From: Hermodice carunculata
Lineage: Eukaryota > Annelida > Polychaeta > Eunicida > Amphinomidae
Direction of reading: 5' to 3'
Length of the DNA: 64,000 nucleotides
Assembly: GCA_964020975.1 (NCBI GenBank)
Contig: OZ026628.1
Location: forward strand, 62,184,883 to 62,248,882
Below, piece after piece: positions 39,290 through 51,795 of this stretch. Every line of letters begins with the position of its first letter. The first letter of the stretch is position 1. The notes below the pieces were generated by a model. It worked only from the letters and a program-made list of their open reading frames with translations, was not told where the DNA came from and made no database searches. The position numbers were made by a program, and so were the translations under genes.

Positions 39290-40600
39290 AGGCCCTATTT
39301 GGTAGTGAGCTTACTGTCCGTGTAGCTAAACGCCAGGGAAGTATTTTGTCCCCAAAACTCTTTAACATTTTTATGGACGAGTTATTGATAAAGATAAAAA
39401 AAAGGCACATTTTGGCTTAAAAATCGACAGTGACCTGCATAACTGTTTTGCATATACAAATGATACTACTGTATTTGCATCTACCATTCCTCAGTCACAA
39501 GCATTGATCATTATTTGTCAGCGTTACTCGCGTAAGTGGCGTTTCTCATTGAATCCCAGTAAATCTCTGTGTATCGTAGCAGGCTGAAATAGATTTATTG
39601 ATGAACCAAAATGGCTGCTGAGACCGTCAAAACTAAGTAATATATAAGAGCTGGATATTCATGGGGTAAAATACACAAGTGATATGAAGGCTACTTCCCG
39701 TGTTTTAAATATAATTTCAAACGCTTGCCATCTTATGCATAGATACAGCAGTGCTGCCATACATTATCCGGGTTTGGTATTCAATGTGAAAACTCATGTA
39801 TGGAATTCTGTCAGCATTCCCTCCCTTACCTATGACATAGGATGCGTTAATTTAAATCGTGATCTTATTGATAAGTTGGGAACCGCCCAAAGCACAACCA
39901 TGAAGTCACTCATGGGGCAAAATAAAAGCTGTCACTCTTCATGCCTTCTTTCAGCTTGAAATCTTACTTGTGCTAGTGATATTTTACTCCATGATACTGT
40001 ATCCATTACACGGCTTATCCTCGGTGTTTCTCGGACGGCTAGATTGTTCTTAACTTTCCTTTATGTAAAGTTATTTGATGTGGGAGTTCTACCAACGGCT
40101 CTCTCATTGATCGTATTTTTAGGAAATCATTATGTTTTCATCTGTAATATTTGGCGAGGTTATGAGTAATTTTTCGAATTATGAGAGTCTGCACAGTCAA
40201 GGAGTAGAGGATTCACTTAAATCCCTTCTCCATCACACAAGTTATAATAACCAAATGGTAACAAACATAGACTCTCGTGTCTCCTCTAATCTTTTAATAT
40301 ACTTTGTGCTATTTTAAATCACTGGCTTCCTTTATATTTAATGTTATGTGTTTTTCTTCATTTGTCAGGTATACGTACATTTCTGTTTAGTGTTATTATG
40401 TACTTTGTGAGACCTCTGTTTGGCTGCTTGTATATAACTCATTCTTGGCAAACTCTGAATTGGTCAGCAATCATTTAATTCAAGTTCTCATTGAATGTGT
40501 TTATTAGCTTGAGGTGTCTCTCTCAATAGGTGGGGGGATTGAATCGAGAGCTCATGTTTCCGAACTCTCGTGTTGATTCAGCCAACCATGTGAGAGGAGC
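39290..40600 (+). mobile_element. LINE reverse-transcriptase 3' half, decayed
   Basis: Reads VAKRQGSILSPKLFNIFMDE (motif B region, about 39325-39380), then after a frameshift FAYTNDTTVFASTIPQSQAL, in which the catalytic FADD/YADD has become YTND. SRKWRFSLNPSKSLCIVAG, a thumb-region phrase, follows. A further frame (39684-39959) reads MHRYSSAAIHYPGLVFNVKT then HVWNSVSIPSLTYDIGCVNL and KLGTAQSTTMKSLMGQNKSC, typical of the post-RT domain. Decayed sequence continues to about 40600. It lies in the last otopetrin intron in the sense orientation. Several frame breaks; no 5' half. Confidence 0.88.
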
Positions 40601-40968
40601 CGCCATTAACTACATTGAGATGACTGGCACATTCCGGTCACTCAATCACAAGTATGCTTAATGGAAACTCCTTTTTCTCTTAGTGTGCTGATTTATGTAT
40701 ATTATTTTCTTTGGTTGTGTACTCTCTTGTGTCTATATTTCGATGCATTTGTATGTCTCTTTTCCCGATATCATAGGTTTTGATAAAACCAATATTATTA
40801 TTACTTATATATTATATGTCATTGTCAGCTGGGGACAGCCTGTTCATACAGCTCTTTTCTCAATTGTTAAGCTAAGGAAGCCGAACATTTTTATTCATAA
40901 AAGGTGAGCTTTGTTTTGTTAATTATTCCAGTTAACGTACAAATAATGCTTTTACTTCACATATACAG

Positions 40969-41753
40969 GCATATTATATACACAGTGGACTCGGATAGGT
41001 TCCGTGGTATCAAACCCTAACCAACCTGAGAATGCGCCGGAGGAAGCAGGCACGAGCGGCAGAGACCGTACCTTAGCCACTGGATGCATGGGAGACATTT
41101 TGTCGTTGTTGGCAGGTTGCATAATCTTAATGACGACTGTAGCTGTTTTGACGCTCTTTTTCGTTATTAAAAAGACATCAATGATACTAGGGATAAATGT
41201 TTACCAGTGCTGGGAGGTCTTCCTGCTATCTGCAGGCAGTATGTGTGCCTTATCTACTCTTTACCTATTGCGTAGGCACAACTATGTTGAGGACAGGGAT
41301 GTATATTTGGACAAAACTTTGCTGTTTTTATCGTTAATTGGTATGTACATGAAGGCAACCTTTAACTTTATTCCAGCTGTGTTCTTTGACGTGTCTGGAA
41401 ACACAAGCACTGCCGTACAGCATCATACCAGATGGCTGACATTAGGCCTTGCTATTCTGCAGGCAATGCAGGCGTCATTACAAACGGGCTGCTTGGTCGA
41501 TGGCTTACATCGAGGATATTTGCAACATGGCCGCTTAACTCGAAATTTGGTTGTGCTGCTGATATTTATTAATCTTAGCCTTTGGATCTGCTGTTTGTGT
41601 GAAAATAGCATGTATAGCCAAAGTTTTCTGCCTGAAAATTTTTACTCTGAGAAAACATGGGTGATTATTTTGCATATATGTAATCCCTTGGAAATTTTCT
41701 GCAGATTTTATGGGGCAGCCTGCTTATTTCATGTGTGGAGAGAATGCTTTTAA
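40969..41753 (+). CDS. OTOP: Otopetrin-like proton channel, exon F (terminal; TM6 to C-terminus)
   Basis: The acceptor is 'cacatatacag|GC', entering in phase 1, so exon E's final G completes a Gly codon. 260 open codons run to TAA: ILYTQWTRIGSVVSNPNQPE (end of TM6, then a polar linker), GDILSLLAGCIILMTTVAVL (TM7), QCWEVFLLSAGSMCALSTLY, DKTLLFLSLIGMYMKATFNF, HTRWLTLGLAILQAMQASLQ, LTRNLVVLLIFINLSLWICC and finally TWVIILHICNPLEIFCRFYG then AACLFHVWRECF. The ending matches the otopetrin C-terminus ('H...PL.IFYRFHS.VCL...W'). No in-frame damage. Together the six exons give about 498 residues, slightly short of typical otopetrins because the N-terminus is missing. An ATTAAA at 41782-41787, 29 bp past the stop, is a possible poly(A) signal; AATAAA also occurs near 42604. 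Confidence 0.93.
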
Positions 41754-44030
41754 TAGTGTCACCTTTGTGTTTCCTTGATCAATTAAATTTTTGGCACATA
41801 GCCATCCCATTCTCTCTGTGGAGTTCTATCTTTATTCTTTGCTGAATATTCACATTTGTCACAGAATTTATCACTGAAGGCAGCAAAATTAATTCTTGTG
41901 TCATTGTTCCGACAATCCGCAAAGGTTTATGACAGATAATGGCCATAATACCTGACAGCCATATGTCATCCATTCTGCCATGCTATCTGCCTCTGAATGA
42001 AATGTACCTTTTCATTCGAAGGGATCGGTACCACACAAACACGATCCTTTAACCATGAATGCTTCCTTGGGGTGGGATAGGTGGTGATGGTGGTAGCCCA
42101 TTTCTTTAAGGATTGGACTTAGAAAAAAAATACATGGTCTGGATGACAAGTGTATTTATAACATCACGTTATGATATTTAAACAAAGTTTAGGTTTGAGT
42201 GACTCGTCCTGGTGATGGGCCTTATGTAGTGATCATCTCATTTGAAATAGCCCAAGACAGCTGAGTGGTGCCTATTGTACAAACATTGTATATATATATA
42301 TATCTACCAAAAAATACATTCACTGCCATTTTGCTTGAAGAAATGCAGTTTGCCAAGTAGAAATGTCATTGCTAATCGATATACAAACGGTTACTTAACC
42401 TATGAGCTCAGCTACACACAAGACAGCTCAGCTTCCACATTAAAAATGTTCTCCTGTTTTCCTTCAATCGAAATATAAGGGCAGTTAACGATGACATGAA
42501 GGTCACGTATCATGTTTAGATCATTGAAATTACATTAAGAGATATGTTGAGATATATGTCTACAGGTAAAACCATACATAAATTCACCAAGGACAACAGC
42601 ACAATAAACCTTGTCGCAAACAAATTATTTTTAAGCAAATGTATTTATCCACGTAAAATAATTCCTTGATTTGAAACTCATATAATACTTCAATTTGTTC
42701 GTTGTGGTATTATCATTCCAAATAACAGACTGAACCGTTTGCTGATATTTGTGCTCAAGATACCTTCCCTATCTAGTGACAGAGCTATCATGTTTGCGTA
42801 AAATATGTGTGTTAACCGCTATAAGCATAAAGAGCCGCCATCACTGAGTGGGAACATTCTTTGTTGTACAACTTCTAGGTGGTAAAGCAAGTCTGCCTTA
42901 AATATGATCTTCAAATTTTCACCGTTTTGCATCCAAGATTTCCTAATTTTGTCTCTCAAAATCTAGTTCGATTGGTATTTTCCAGTTCGACAGGGGTGAC
43001 AAATTTAAATGCTAAATGTATAAAAGACAGTGAGATTAATAATTACTTGTAGCAATAGTTGTTGTATGTAATTACTGCAAACTTCTTCTCCAACGCATGG
43101 TTATTTGTTATTAATAATAATGATGATGATGATAATAATGATAATAATAACGATAATAATAATAATGATGATGATGATGATGATGGTGATAATAATAACT
43201 TTTAATTATCATCATCATCATTATAATTAACGGCATATCTATATTTCACACACGTTTAATGTGACCATACACCTTTAATATTGTGCAGAGCAATGTATCA
43301 CTGCGTGTAGAATTGACCTAAAAGAGGTCCCAGGTTGCAGAGAGCAACACTTCCTGATCAGTTCACTTTGTACTGGCAATCTTTGAAAGTGAGGGTCATG
43401 CTGAAAACATACATATACACTGATTTAAAATTGTACACAGCGAGAAAGTTTCTTTATGTCTTTGGGTTTACATATAGTATGTATTCGGTAGAACTGTGTT
43501 CAGCTTCCTGAATTGAATATTAATAAATTAAAAAAAAAAAAAAAACAGAAGAGTTCCAATGTGTTATCTTTACCTAATTACCACGGTGCATTATCTCTGA
43601 AGAATAGGCCAACCTACGTCCTTCGGTAGCAGGAAATGTCAAATTTCATTTGCAACGAAATTATTTATCTATAGTAATATACTTGTTCTCAAAATCTTTG
43701 ACAAATGAAATTCTCTAAAATGCAATAAACGCCCAGGAACAAGCTCAAGTAAAAATTAAGATTTACTGATGCACTGCAGAATTTCTATGTATCTTAGTTG
43801 GTCTTTGCTACGTGATATTTTGTGACACTGAGTCGACCATTATTTAATGTATGCTTGAAAATCAGCTGACTTGATTAAACTGGTAACGGATTTGAAGGTG
43901 GCCATAGGCTTGCATATGCTAGCTGCGTTCCAAACATAGAAATTTGTCAGAATGGATTCAAATCACGTTTTTTGGGTCCCATTATGATGTGGAAAAGACA
44001 TGCATATTTACTTTACACTTCTGACTTGGC
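41754..44030. other. 3' flank of the otopetrin-like gene, unassigned
   Basis: Possible 3' UTR at first. Contains a short (TA)n at about 42286-42302, an imperfect AAT/GAT patch at 43110-43230 and an A-run at 43530-43545. No gene recognised. Confidence 0.55.
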
Positions 44031-44420
44031 TCTTAAGTTACTATCCATATCCGCAACAGAACAAACTGTTCAGCAGCTCCAGAAAGAATAGGGCGTTTTT
44101 GTGCAAAGAAGATATGAAAAACCCAGAACATTGGGAATATTCCCCCCTACAAAAGCATCTCACGTTGAATACCACAGTTGAGCTGTGTAATAATGCTTCT
44201 GCTGGGGACTATTAACAATACATTTATCTTGTAAAGAAAGGGATATAAGGGACATTGAGGTTGGGAATCAAGGTGCAGTGTACTTTTATTGGACCAGGTT
44301 AGCCTATTTATGATAGCATCAAAATTGTTTAGACAGTCCCAGAAGGACTGATCCTTTTGTGGAAAGAACTCAAAAAAACCACCACATCGGGAATATATCC
44401 CTGATGAAATTAGACAGTAT
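44031..44420. repeat. Diverged tandem pair, period about 260 bp
   Basis: 'agctccagaaagaatagggcg...tttgtgcaaagaagat...aacccagaacattgggaatattcccc' (44075-44146) is echoed at 44336-44403 as 'agtcccagaaggactgatcc...ttgtggaaagaactc...aaaccaccacatcgggaatatatccc'. Confidence 0.6.
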
Positions 44421-45430
44421 CATTGCCATATACAAACCGTAGTCCTAACGAAACAAGTCGATTACGACCAAAGGCAATGTTCCTTGGTATGTATAGCTGA
44501 AACACATAAATTTATAGTTTGAATTTACCCAAAAGAGACCAAAACGTAAGTGCAAAGGTCCATAGGGTCAAAAAGCCATATCTAGTTTTAACATGACAGA
44601 ATGCAAAAATTTTGTTTGAAATTATAGGCCTATTTCAGTAAATTGGCTTGAACAGGTGCATCATTCATGCACAACAGGACCATACAATTCATGAAAAGGG
44701 ACCAAAATTTGCAGCATATCAGGGAATTTGTAAGTGGAGGTTCTTAACTTGTTGAAAATGTCAATAAAATTCAGTATTTAAAAAGGTACTTCTTGCAACC
44801 ACCATCTCAACAATGATCATCATCCATATAAGTCCACAAAGCGACACCAACACCAACTTCAATCCATCAGAAAAGCCCCTAGGCCTAAAATGATCATCAA
44901 TAAGAATCCAAACAACATGATTATATAATTCGATGTGTTTAAGGCATGTAGTTAAAGACATGATGTTGTTTTAGTGGAGATAAACTAAGAGTATTTCAAA
45001 AAGAAAAGTGTTTGAATTTCCAATATAGTAAGTACATTGGTTCAAATGCTAAACATCAGCCAGAAGCAAGTGACATTAGGCCTCAAATCATTAAAACGTA
45101 GTCAGAAAAATCATTACAATAGTCAAAATTTGTAAGGATAGCAGTCACATTTCAAGTTGGTTTCCAGTAGTATTTTTGAAAGGACATTTAAATGTTCAAG
45201 AAAGCATAGAATCCCACAAGTCATCTAATAAGTCAATTATTAGGGTAATAATTAGAATTCCCAAAATTGTAGTATGCCATTGTAGGTCATCTGTAAGTCA
45301 GCCAAGCACAATGTACATCTAACTCGTTGTTCTATAAAGTTCAAAAAGGTCAAATTGTAAAACAGTCCTTATTATTGTAAAATTCTACTGTCTTTATCAG
45401 AGACAGAATTCGTTTTATGAAAAGAAAGAA
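44421..45430. other. Unassigned non-coding stretch
   Basis: AT-rich, no supported feature. Confidence 0.5.
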
Positions 45431-45576
45431 AGAGAGAGAGAGAGGGGGGGATCATGTTGAAATTCCTAAAGGTAACTGTAAGTATAACTGTTTTCCTGTA
45501 ACAGTTTCAAATTTTTTCATTTATAATCAGACGTAGTGCAACTTGTCAGTGAGTTGATTTAGATGCTAATTATTTA

Positions 45577-45613
<37 letters not shown>

Positions 45614-45684
45614 CATTTTTTTCATTTATAATCAGACGTAGTTCAACTTGTCAGTCAGTTGATTTAGATGCTAATTATTTACGC

Positions 45685-45766
<82 letters not shown>
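45431..45766. repeat. Tandem duplication with expanding (GA)n ends
   Basis: A block 'cattta...taatcagacgtagt(g/t)caacttgtcagt...gatttagatgctaattattta' occurs at about 45514-45580 and 45620-45685. Each copy ends in a (GA)n tract of different length (45581-45611 and 45686-45766). A shorter (GA)n at 45431-45446 precedes them. Confidence 0.92.
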
Positions 45767-45768
<2 letters not shown>

Positions 45769-46118
45769 CACTCCTTGAATACAGCAACCAGTGTTCTGTA
45801 CAACGTTACTTTGCTCCAGTCTTTATACTTTATATGTTGAAAGGAGTTTATTCTTGCACACACATGATCCAAATGTTAACAAAGATGCTAATTCTACCTA
45901 AAGTATCTACTTGTTGCCTTTTAATTACTGTTAACGTTTTCTCGCAGTATTGATCTATATTTCATGAATGTAAACTGTGAAAAACAATAATGTCGCCTGC
46001 GCCATATGATGGTAAACAGTTGCAATCTGCTCCTTACAAAATAAGTCGAAACGACGTGACGAATGACCCGCAGGCTACCGCCAACACAGACGGAGCTGCG
46101 AGGGTGAACCTCTAGGAA

Positions 46119-46850
46119 TTGTCCAGAGGACATTTGCACTTGTTTACAACTTCTTATTTACGTGACATTATTAACTCATGTTTTTCAGTGACTAATACTA
46201 GTCAGGCTCAGGATGCCGAACCAGACTCTGTTTTGTCTAACGTTAATTTTGATTGTGATACACATAATGTGGTGGATTTAACTCATCCACGTCATAGATC
46301 TCGAGATTTGTTACAAGATACTGTTGCGTCTCATTTGGATCATAACTTTGCTTCGCTTAATATTGAATGTGATACACGTAACTTGCTGGATTTAACTCAT
46401 CGGTCACCGGTTGTGACTCATATGGACCATATTTATGCGCTCAACTCAAGGAGCCTGCAAGTTGGGTCGATAAATGTTTGTGGAATTCGTAGTAAGGTAT
46501 GTGAACCAGAATTTGAAAACTTTTTAAAGAACCATGACATTGTTTTTCTACAGGGAACAAAGGTGGACGATCTTGATAAGGACAGTGAAGTTATATTTGG
46601 TTGTATCTACTTACCACCAGAGGGCACGCTGAGAATGAGCTTATAGATATTTGTTCAAAAAAGATTATGTGATTTGTCTTGCTGGTGATTTCAACAGTCA
46701 CACTAGCAGCTTGAATGATATTATTTCAATTGATAATTTTATATCAGATGCTGTTGACATGGATTTATTTACTCTTGATACATTGGATGTTAACATGAAA
46801 GGGAATGGAGCGTGTCAACCTTTCGATCATGATCAAAGGCAGTAAATATC
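46119..46850 (+). mobile_element. LINE endonuclease-domain fragment
   Basis: A 175-codon frame carries an N-terminal low-complexity part with two similar phrases (NFDCDTHNVVDLTHPRHRSR and NIECDTRNLLDLTHRSPVVT), followed by LQVGSINVCGIRSKVCEPEF and NHDIVFLQGTKVDDLDKDSE. That is the start of an apurinic-type LINE endonuclease ('L..GS.NV.G...K...PEF..F...DI..LQETK.DD.D', with Glu replaced by Gly at the metal-binding ETK position). A second frame (46651-46845) reads VICLAGDFNSHTSSLNDIIS, the GDFN block of the same domain, so a stretch between the two blocks is lost. No RT follows. It may be the 5' half of one of the LINE families seen elsewhere in the window, but no overlap exists to prove it. 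Confidence 0.82.
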
Positions 46851-47006
46851 TGCACAATAATCCATTCATATGGATATATTTCAAAATCTTATGCTCTGGT
46901 GTTAATCAAGCAAAAACAATTTTACTTGACAGTCCTAGAAGGCAAATGCGTTCCATGGATTTTATCAAACGTAAACAGTTCCTTCTTAAAAAAATGAAAA
47001 ATATAA

Positions 47007-47990
47007 GTACATGTCTCTCTGAGTAACAGCTCCTTGTCTAAAAACAGTTGCATGTTTGCCTAATTGTACTTAAAGTCCTGTTAAGAAAATTTGTTTTGAT
47101 AACATGTTTTTGGCATAAATGCTAATTAATTTCTATTTTTTCTGATATGCCTATATGCACATTAACTGAGTATTAAAAAATTACTCAAAATTGACAGTAT
47201 GTTCTCAAGTGTCACAAACCTGACACATTAAGTTGACACATTGTCTCAGGGTTGGCAGTTACATAGAGTTTAATTGTTTGAGGAGTTGGTGTCATCATGG
47301 AGTTTATTTTACATCTCTGGTGCAGGATGTACATTGTTACAGTCCTGGTTAGGATTTGCCTTGGTTTGTACAGGTGATCTAGCTGCAACTGTTTATTTTA
47401 CAATCACTGGGACTGAATATAATGGCCCAGCTTGTTTCCACTTCAGTTAAACATTGGCAGATGGTTTAACTAGGATAAGCTGTCCAGCTAGAAAGGGTAC
47501 ATATTGGTTCAGGGGTAAGTCAAATTGTTCTTATGTGAACCTGTACTATGAAAATTTGGTAATTATGGTTTGTTTGACAGGTATTCTTCTTTGATATGAA
47601 GCTCTGCATTTATAAGCAAAAGGTAACATATTTAGCTAATTCGTCAATTGCCACGTTCATTTTTATTCATTATTATGTGGGTTGTCTTTGCTGAATATTT
47701 AGCTCAGACAAGGAGCCGCTACTCAGAGAGACATGTACGGGTAAAAGGCTCCGAATCATGTTGAGTAGTTACCCGCTGAAGACCCTTCAATTTATTTGGG
47801 CTAATACAGCCTATTTCAAAATTTTACAGAGGAACGTGTGCAATATGGACAATAGAACTTCTATGAATATAAGTTAGACAGGGACAGGTTAGCTTATGGA
47901 GAGTAAAGAGTTCGGACTGCGGAATAGGGTAATGACTTGTAGGAAGTGGTTTTGGACAAAAAGACACAAATACAATAAAGAGTTCCACAT
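47007..47990 (+). repeat. Penelope-associated repeat, copy 2 (inverted relative to 14-15 kb)
   Basis: 47044-47990 is the reverse complement of about 14265-15240, including 'gacattgtcnn...caggtttgtgacac', 'cctgcaccagagatg' type phrases and the end near 'aatagggtaatgactt'. In addition 47007-47039 and 47706-47738 are inverted copies of each other (33 bp, two mismatches), a feature missing at the same place in copy 1. No RT is attached here. Confidence 0.88.
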
Positions 47991-48080
47991 ATCTTACCAT
48001 TTGAAAAAAAAAAAACATTTCCGATTTTTTGTAAAATAATAGATTCTTTTTAAAGATCTTAATACCCTTTATGCAGATAC

Positions 48081-48236
48081 TTGTAATAAAATTGCCCATT
48101 CTCTTTCAATTGAATTTTGTAGCTGTTCATGCTTGTCAAACTTGGTGTCCACTTTAGGCAGCTGGAGCTTTAAACGCTCAATTTTCTCACTCAGATGTTC
48201 CTTTATAGTTGTCTCTAATGCAGGATAAAAGACATC
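48081..48236 (-). CDS. Tentative internal exon, helical charged segment
   Basis: On the minus strand a good acceptor ('atatttgttttacag') is followed by exactly 52 open codons and a plausible donor (TTACAA|gtatct), phase 0 at both ends. The peptide reads DVFYPALETTIKEHLSEKIE then RLKLQLPKVDTKFDKHEQLQ and NSIEREWAILLQ. It is charged and heptad-like with Leu/Ile spacing, consistent with a coiled coil. I do not recognise the protein and found no partner exon with confidence; a frame at 48369-48746 upstream on the same strand has no clear splice sites. It could instead be part of the repeat that ends at 47990. Confidence 0.35.
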
Positions 48237-48369
48237 CTGTAAAACAAATATAATGCTTGGACTAAAGGCAGCCTGATGTTCTGCTTGTTGAATCCATGCA
48301 GATAGCAGTATCAACTTTATCAGTAGCATGAGATCGTCTTACTCCATGTGCTGCTTGCTCCACTTGCAT

Positions 48370-50944
48370 TAGTTGTCAAGGCCTACGTTTTCACGGCCAG
48401 GTTTAGGCCTATCATGTGGCATCCCGTTTGAACATTCCACAATACCAGGAAAGTCTGTTGGCAGATAATTTGATTCTAACGGTGATGTCCTAAAGAAATT
48501 AAGAATTGAATAAAACGAGTCACTTTTACTCTGATGAAGACTTGATGTACTTGACACCCAGGGTGGCAATGTTAACAAATAGAGGTGGGCGTGGCTACAG
48601 TAGCGCTGCACGTCGACCCATGAAACCAATGCTGATTGCACAGGTATAAAAGTAGTTAATTTCCCCCAAATATACACAAAATGTTTCTCCTCATCTAAAT
48701 ACACATACCCAATCACTCTGGTCTTGTTCATATCCCCGATGTTCATTAAAAAGTCTGAATTTAGGCAGATGCCATTGTTAGCGCATTAATACACCCTTCA
48801 CCTTAGCGAATTATCAATCTAACGCTTAATTAATGAAGCTTAATTATCGAATTACGGATCTAAAGCTATGATTAACAGGGATACATGTAGGCATGGACGA
48901 CACTGGAATGCTAGTATACGTGACTGGTTTACATCTAATTTCACATAGCTATTTCAAAACTGCTGGGGCAATCTTTTCAAATTTGTTTGGGACATGGTCT
49001 GAGCAGTTCTGCACCAGTTTTATTTAACAGTTACACTGCGGGCATTTGTGTGATATTTTCCCATGGTTTTATGCATGCTTTGAGTTAAAACAAAAGAATA
49101 TACTCCAAAAGACTGGGCTAATTGCTTTGGAAAAGAACTACGTGAGAATGGGTCTCGCCTTTCATAAACCCAGGACAAAGGTATCCGCAATATGGGGCTG
49201 CTGCTATTTCCTGGCATCATTGCTTTGTAAAGTGAACAGGGCTAATTCTTTCCCTCCTTTGATTTTGCTATCTAGGGAGTTTTTTCTGTCCAGCTGGCAA
49301 CCCAGTGAATCAATGGTCATTGCAGAGTTTGGGAATGCTGTGAGCATAATTTACATGTTGTAGGACTTTCAGTCATGAGCATTCCATAGTGTTTCAGTAA
49401 CGATCTCTCTTCAAAATTGAACTAAAGCAGCAGTGCATTTCTTGAGCTAGATTCCCGCTTTTCGTGGTTGTTGGCCAGTTTTCCGTCTGCTCACTATCTT
49501 TGATTTACGATTTTGACATTTGTGAGGCCCCATATACCAGTCTTTACATTTTATAATGTATATAGAGAAGTTGATAGTTTTTCACTGCAGCTTGGATATG
49601 TATATGATCTTTTTCTTTGACACAGGTGTACAGTGACCATGCGCCGTTAGTCAGTCTTCACTGGTGTACAGTAGCGAAATTGTAGTTTAATAGTATGGTT
49701 GATGATATTCAGAATAAACCACGGATATCACCCAAAATCATATTTCTGTGTTTTAAGTTGTCCTTGTACAAACATTGATATGTGCATTTATAACAGTAAG
49801 ATGGCACAAACATGTGATATGTGATTGCACAAAATATCAAAAGGAAGTGTATCTGTGCCGTCCGCAACAATAACAAAAAAACGTATGTGTACCTCTCTCT
49901 CTAGCGATATGGGTATATGTGTGAAGAAGCCAAATAGAGATTTCCCAGCTGAGTATGCCCAGTGAAGCCAAGCCTCTATCTGGGTCACATCGCACTAGGT
50001 ATTACTATCTCCCACTGAATATAGAAACGTACAGAGGAGGTCAAATTTAAATAGGTGACAGAATTGCTTATTTCGTGATTTTCTTCTGGGTTTTTTTTAC
50101 CATCAAAAGGCCATACCATTTGTCAATGAGATTAGCACTTAAAGTGGATAAACAAAGAGAAGTTTGATTCTGGTTAGCAGAGTAACTTTACAAGTTGAGT
50201 CGGGAAAGATCACTTCCTGTCCCTAATAGCCTTCTCCCAAACAAGCCAAGCTTCACTGGGCATGCCCAGCTGAGATGTTAAGTTGGCTAATTAAACCTGT
50301 CTGGTGCATAGTTATCTTAAAATGTTTACATGGTAAACTGGTTAATTTTCCTATATCTTTACACAAACATACTGTCTGATCAATTGCATACATTTTGGGT
50401 TTGCGTGTGTATCTTAATATGTTTTTACATTAAAAATTGGTTAATTTTTCCCATGTCCTTACACTAGTATTCTGTCATATCAGCTTCTTACATATTGGGT
50501 TTGCTTGTTTATCATGACCAATATGATCTTTGGGGACCATGCTCTTGCTGGAGGTCATCCAAATTCATTGCAGATTAAATATCCACATCATTCTGGCACC
50601 TGCTCTTTTCGTAGAAATACAATTACTTAATGTGCGTAAGCAAGGATATATGTCCATTTAATACATACACAATACTTTCTCAGTTGATCTTTAAGTCTCT
50701 GCTTATTCTGAGGACCAAGGATGCGGGACAAATTGCTGTATAACTTTTGCAAATAAAATATCTGCTTAATGACAATTGAACACAATGTTATGTCACATAG
50801 TATTTACGCTCTGCTCTTTATGGTAGCTGTTAGCCAATGAATATGCCTTCAATATTTCCAAGAGAGCAGATTGTTCTACTTTTTGCCCTTGTTCAATTTA
50901 TAGCAGTATGTAGGCTTACCAGTAAAACGAAGATTTTGGTGAAA
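48370..50944. other. Unassigned stretch
   Basis: No supported gene. Between 50300 and 50520 two similar phrases ('cttaaaatgtttacatggtaaactggttaattttcc' and 'cttaatatgtttttacattaaaaattggttaatttttcc') recur about 95 bp apart, a small old duplication. Confidence 0.5.
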
Positions 50945-51795
50945 GAATTGGGAGAGAGGGACATGTCTGATGAAGAAATTATATTGAATTGTAGCTGTAG
51001 ATCCTATTGAATGCACTTTATTTTTTGACAGACTACGGGTGTAAGAAGGATAGAAACAAATTGTTGCACATATGCTTTCTGGACGAGATTTTGTATGGAC
51101 ATTGCCCGCTAATAATATTAAAAGGGGCTTAATATGTGTATACGAATTTAAACTGGTGTCTAAGTAAAATAGCCTCATCTAAAATTCTAACCCCTGTTGA
51201 GTTTTATTACAGTTGAAATTAGTCAAGGACATTGAAGCATACGATATTGGATATCATCATCAGATTTTGGTCAGTTCAATGAGAAAGGCTGAAAGCAGGA
51301 CAAAAACTGGACAAAATAGATTGTGCTCCTGTTTGGGATGAACCACATTGCACGAATTTTTCTTTTGAAACAAATTGTGCAAATTGTTATTTTGACTGAA
51401 GAAGACCACCTTTATCAAAAGACAACAAGCTATTGCTCAACAGATATCTTTTAATTTAAGCCGAAGCGGAATGCTGCTTTCACACATGTCAGCTCAAATA
51501 TATATCCACCTGAAAAAACTCCCGTACTACTCACAAACATCTTTTAGCCATTACGGCATCAAGTAAGTAATGGCTTGCCCCTGAAGCAAATATTTATCAG
51601 GATGCCTACATTTCGTATGCTCCATCACGTCTGAGTGCCCAGATTCATGTTATATGCTGGCAGTTTTGTAGGTGACAGAATCAGGGATTGCAGATCTGGA
51701 TAAGGCGAGCTTAAGGATAAAAACTACAACCCTGATTTCTGATGATAGTCTTTTAACAAGGAATTTTGTACCAACAAGTGATAACCCTCTTGGTG
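50945..51795. repeat. Dispersed repeat family R1, copy B
   Basis: Collinear with 2245-3165 in the same orientation but without the internal tandem duplication and without an attached LINE. After 'gtaccaacaagtgataaccct' the two copies part: copy A enters LINE sequence, copy B goes on with 'cttggtgttattttgacac'. Confidence 0.85.

Noticed and set aside
49046-49363. 105-codon plus-strand frame
   Set aside because: No domain, no splice signals at the ends and no codon-quality signal beyond chance openness.
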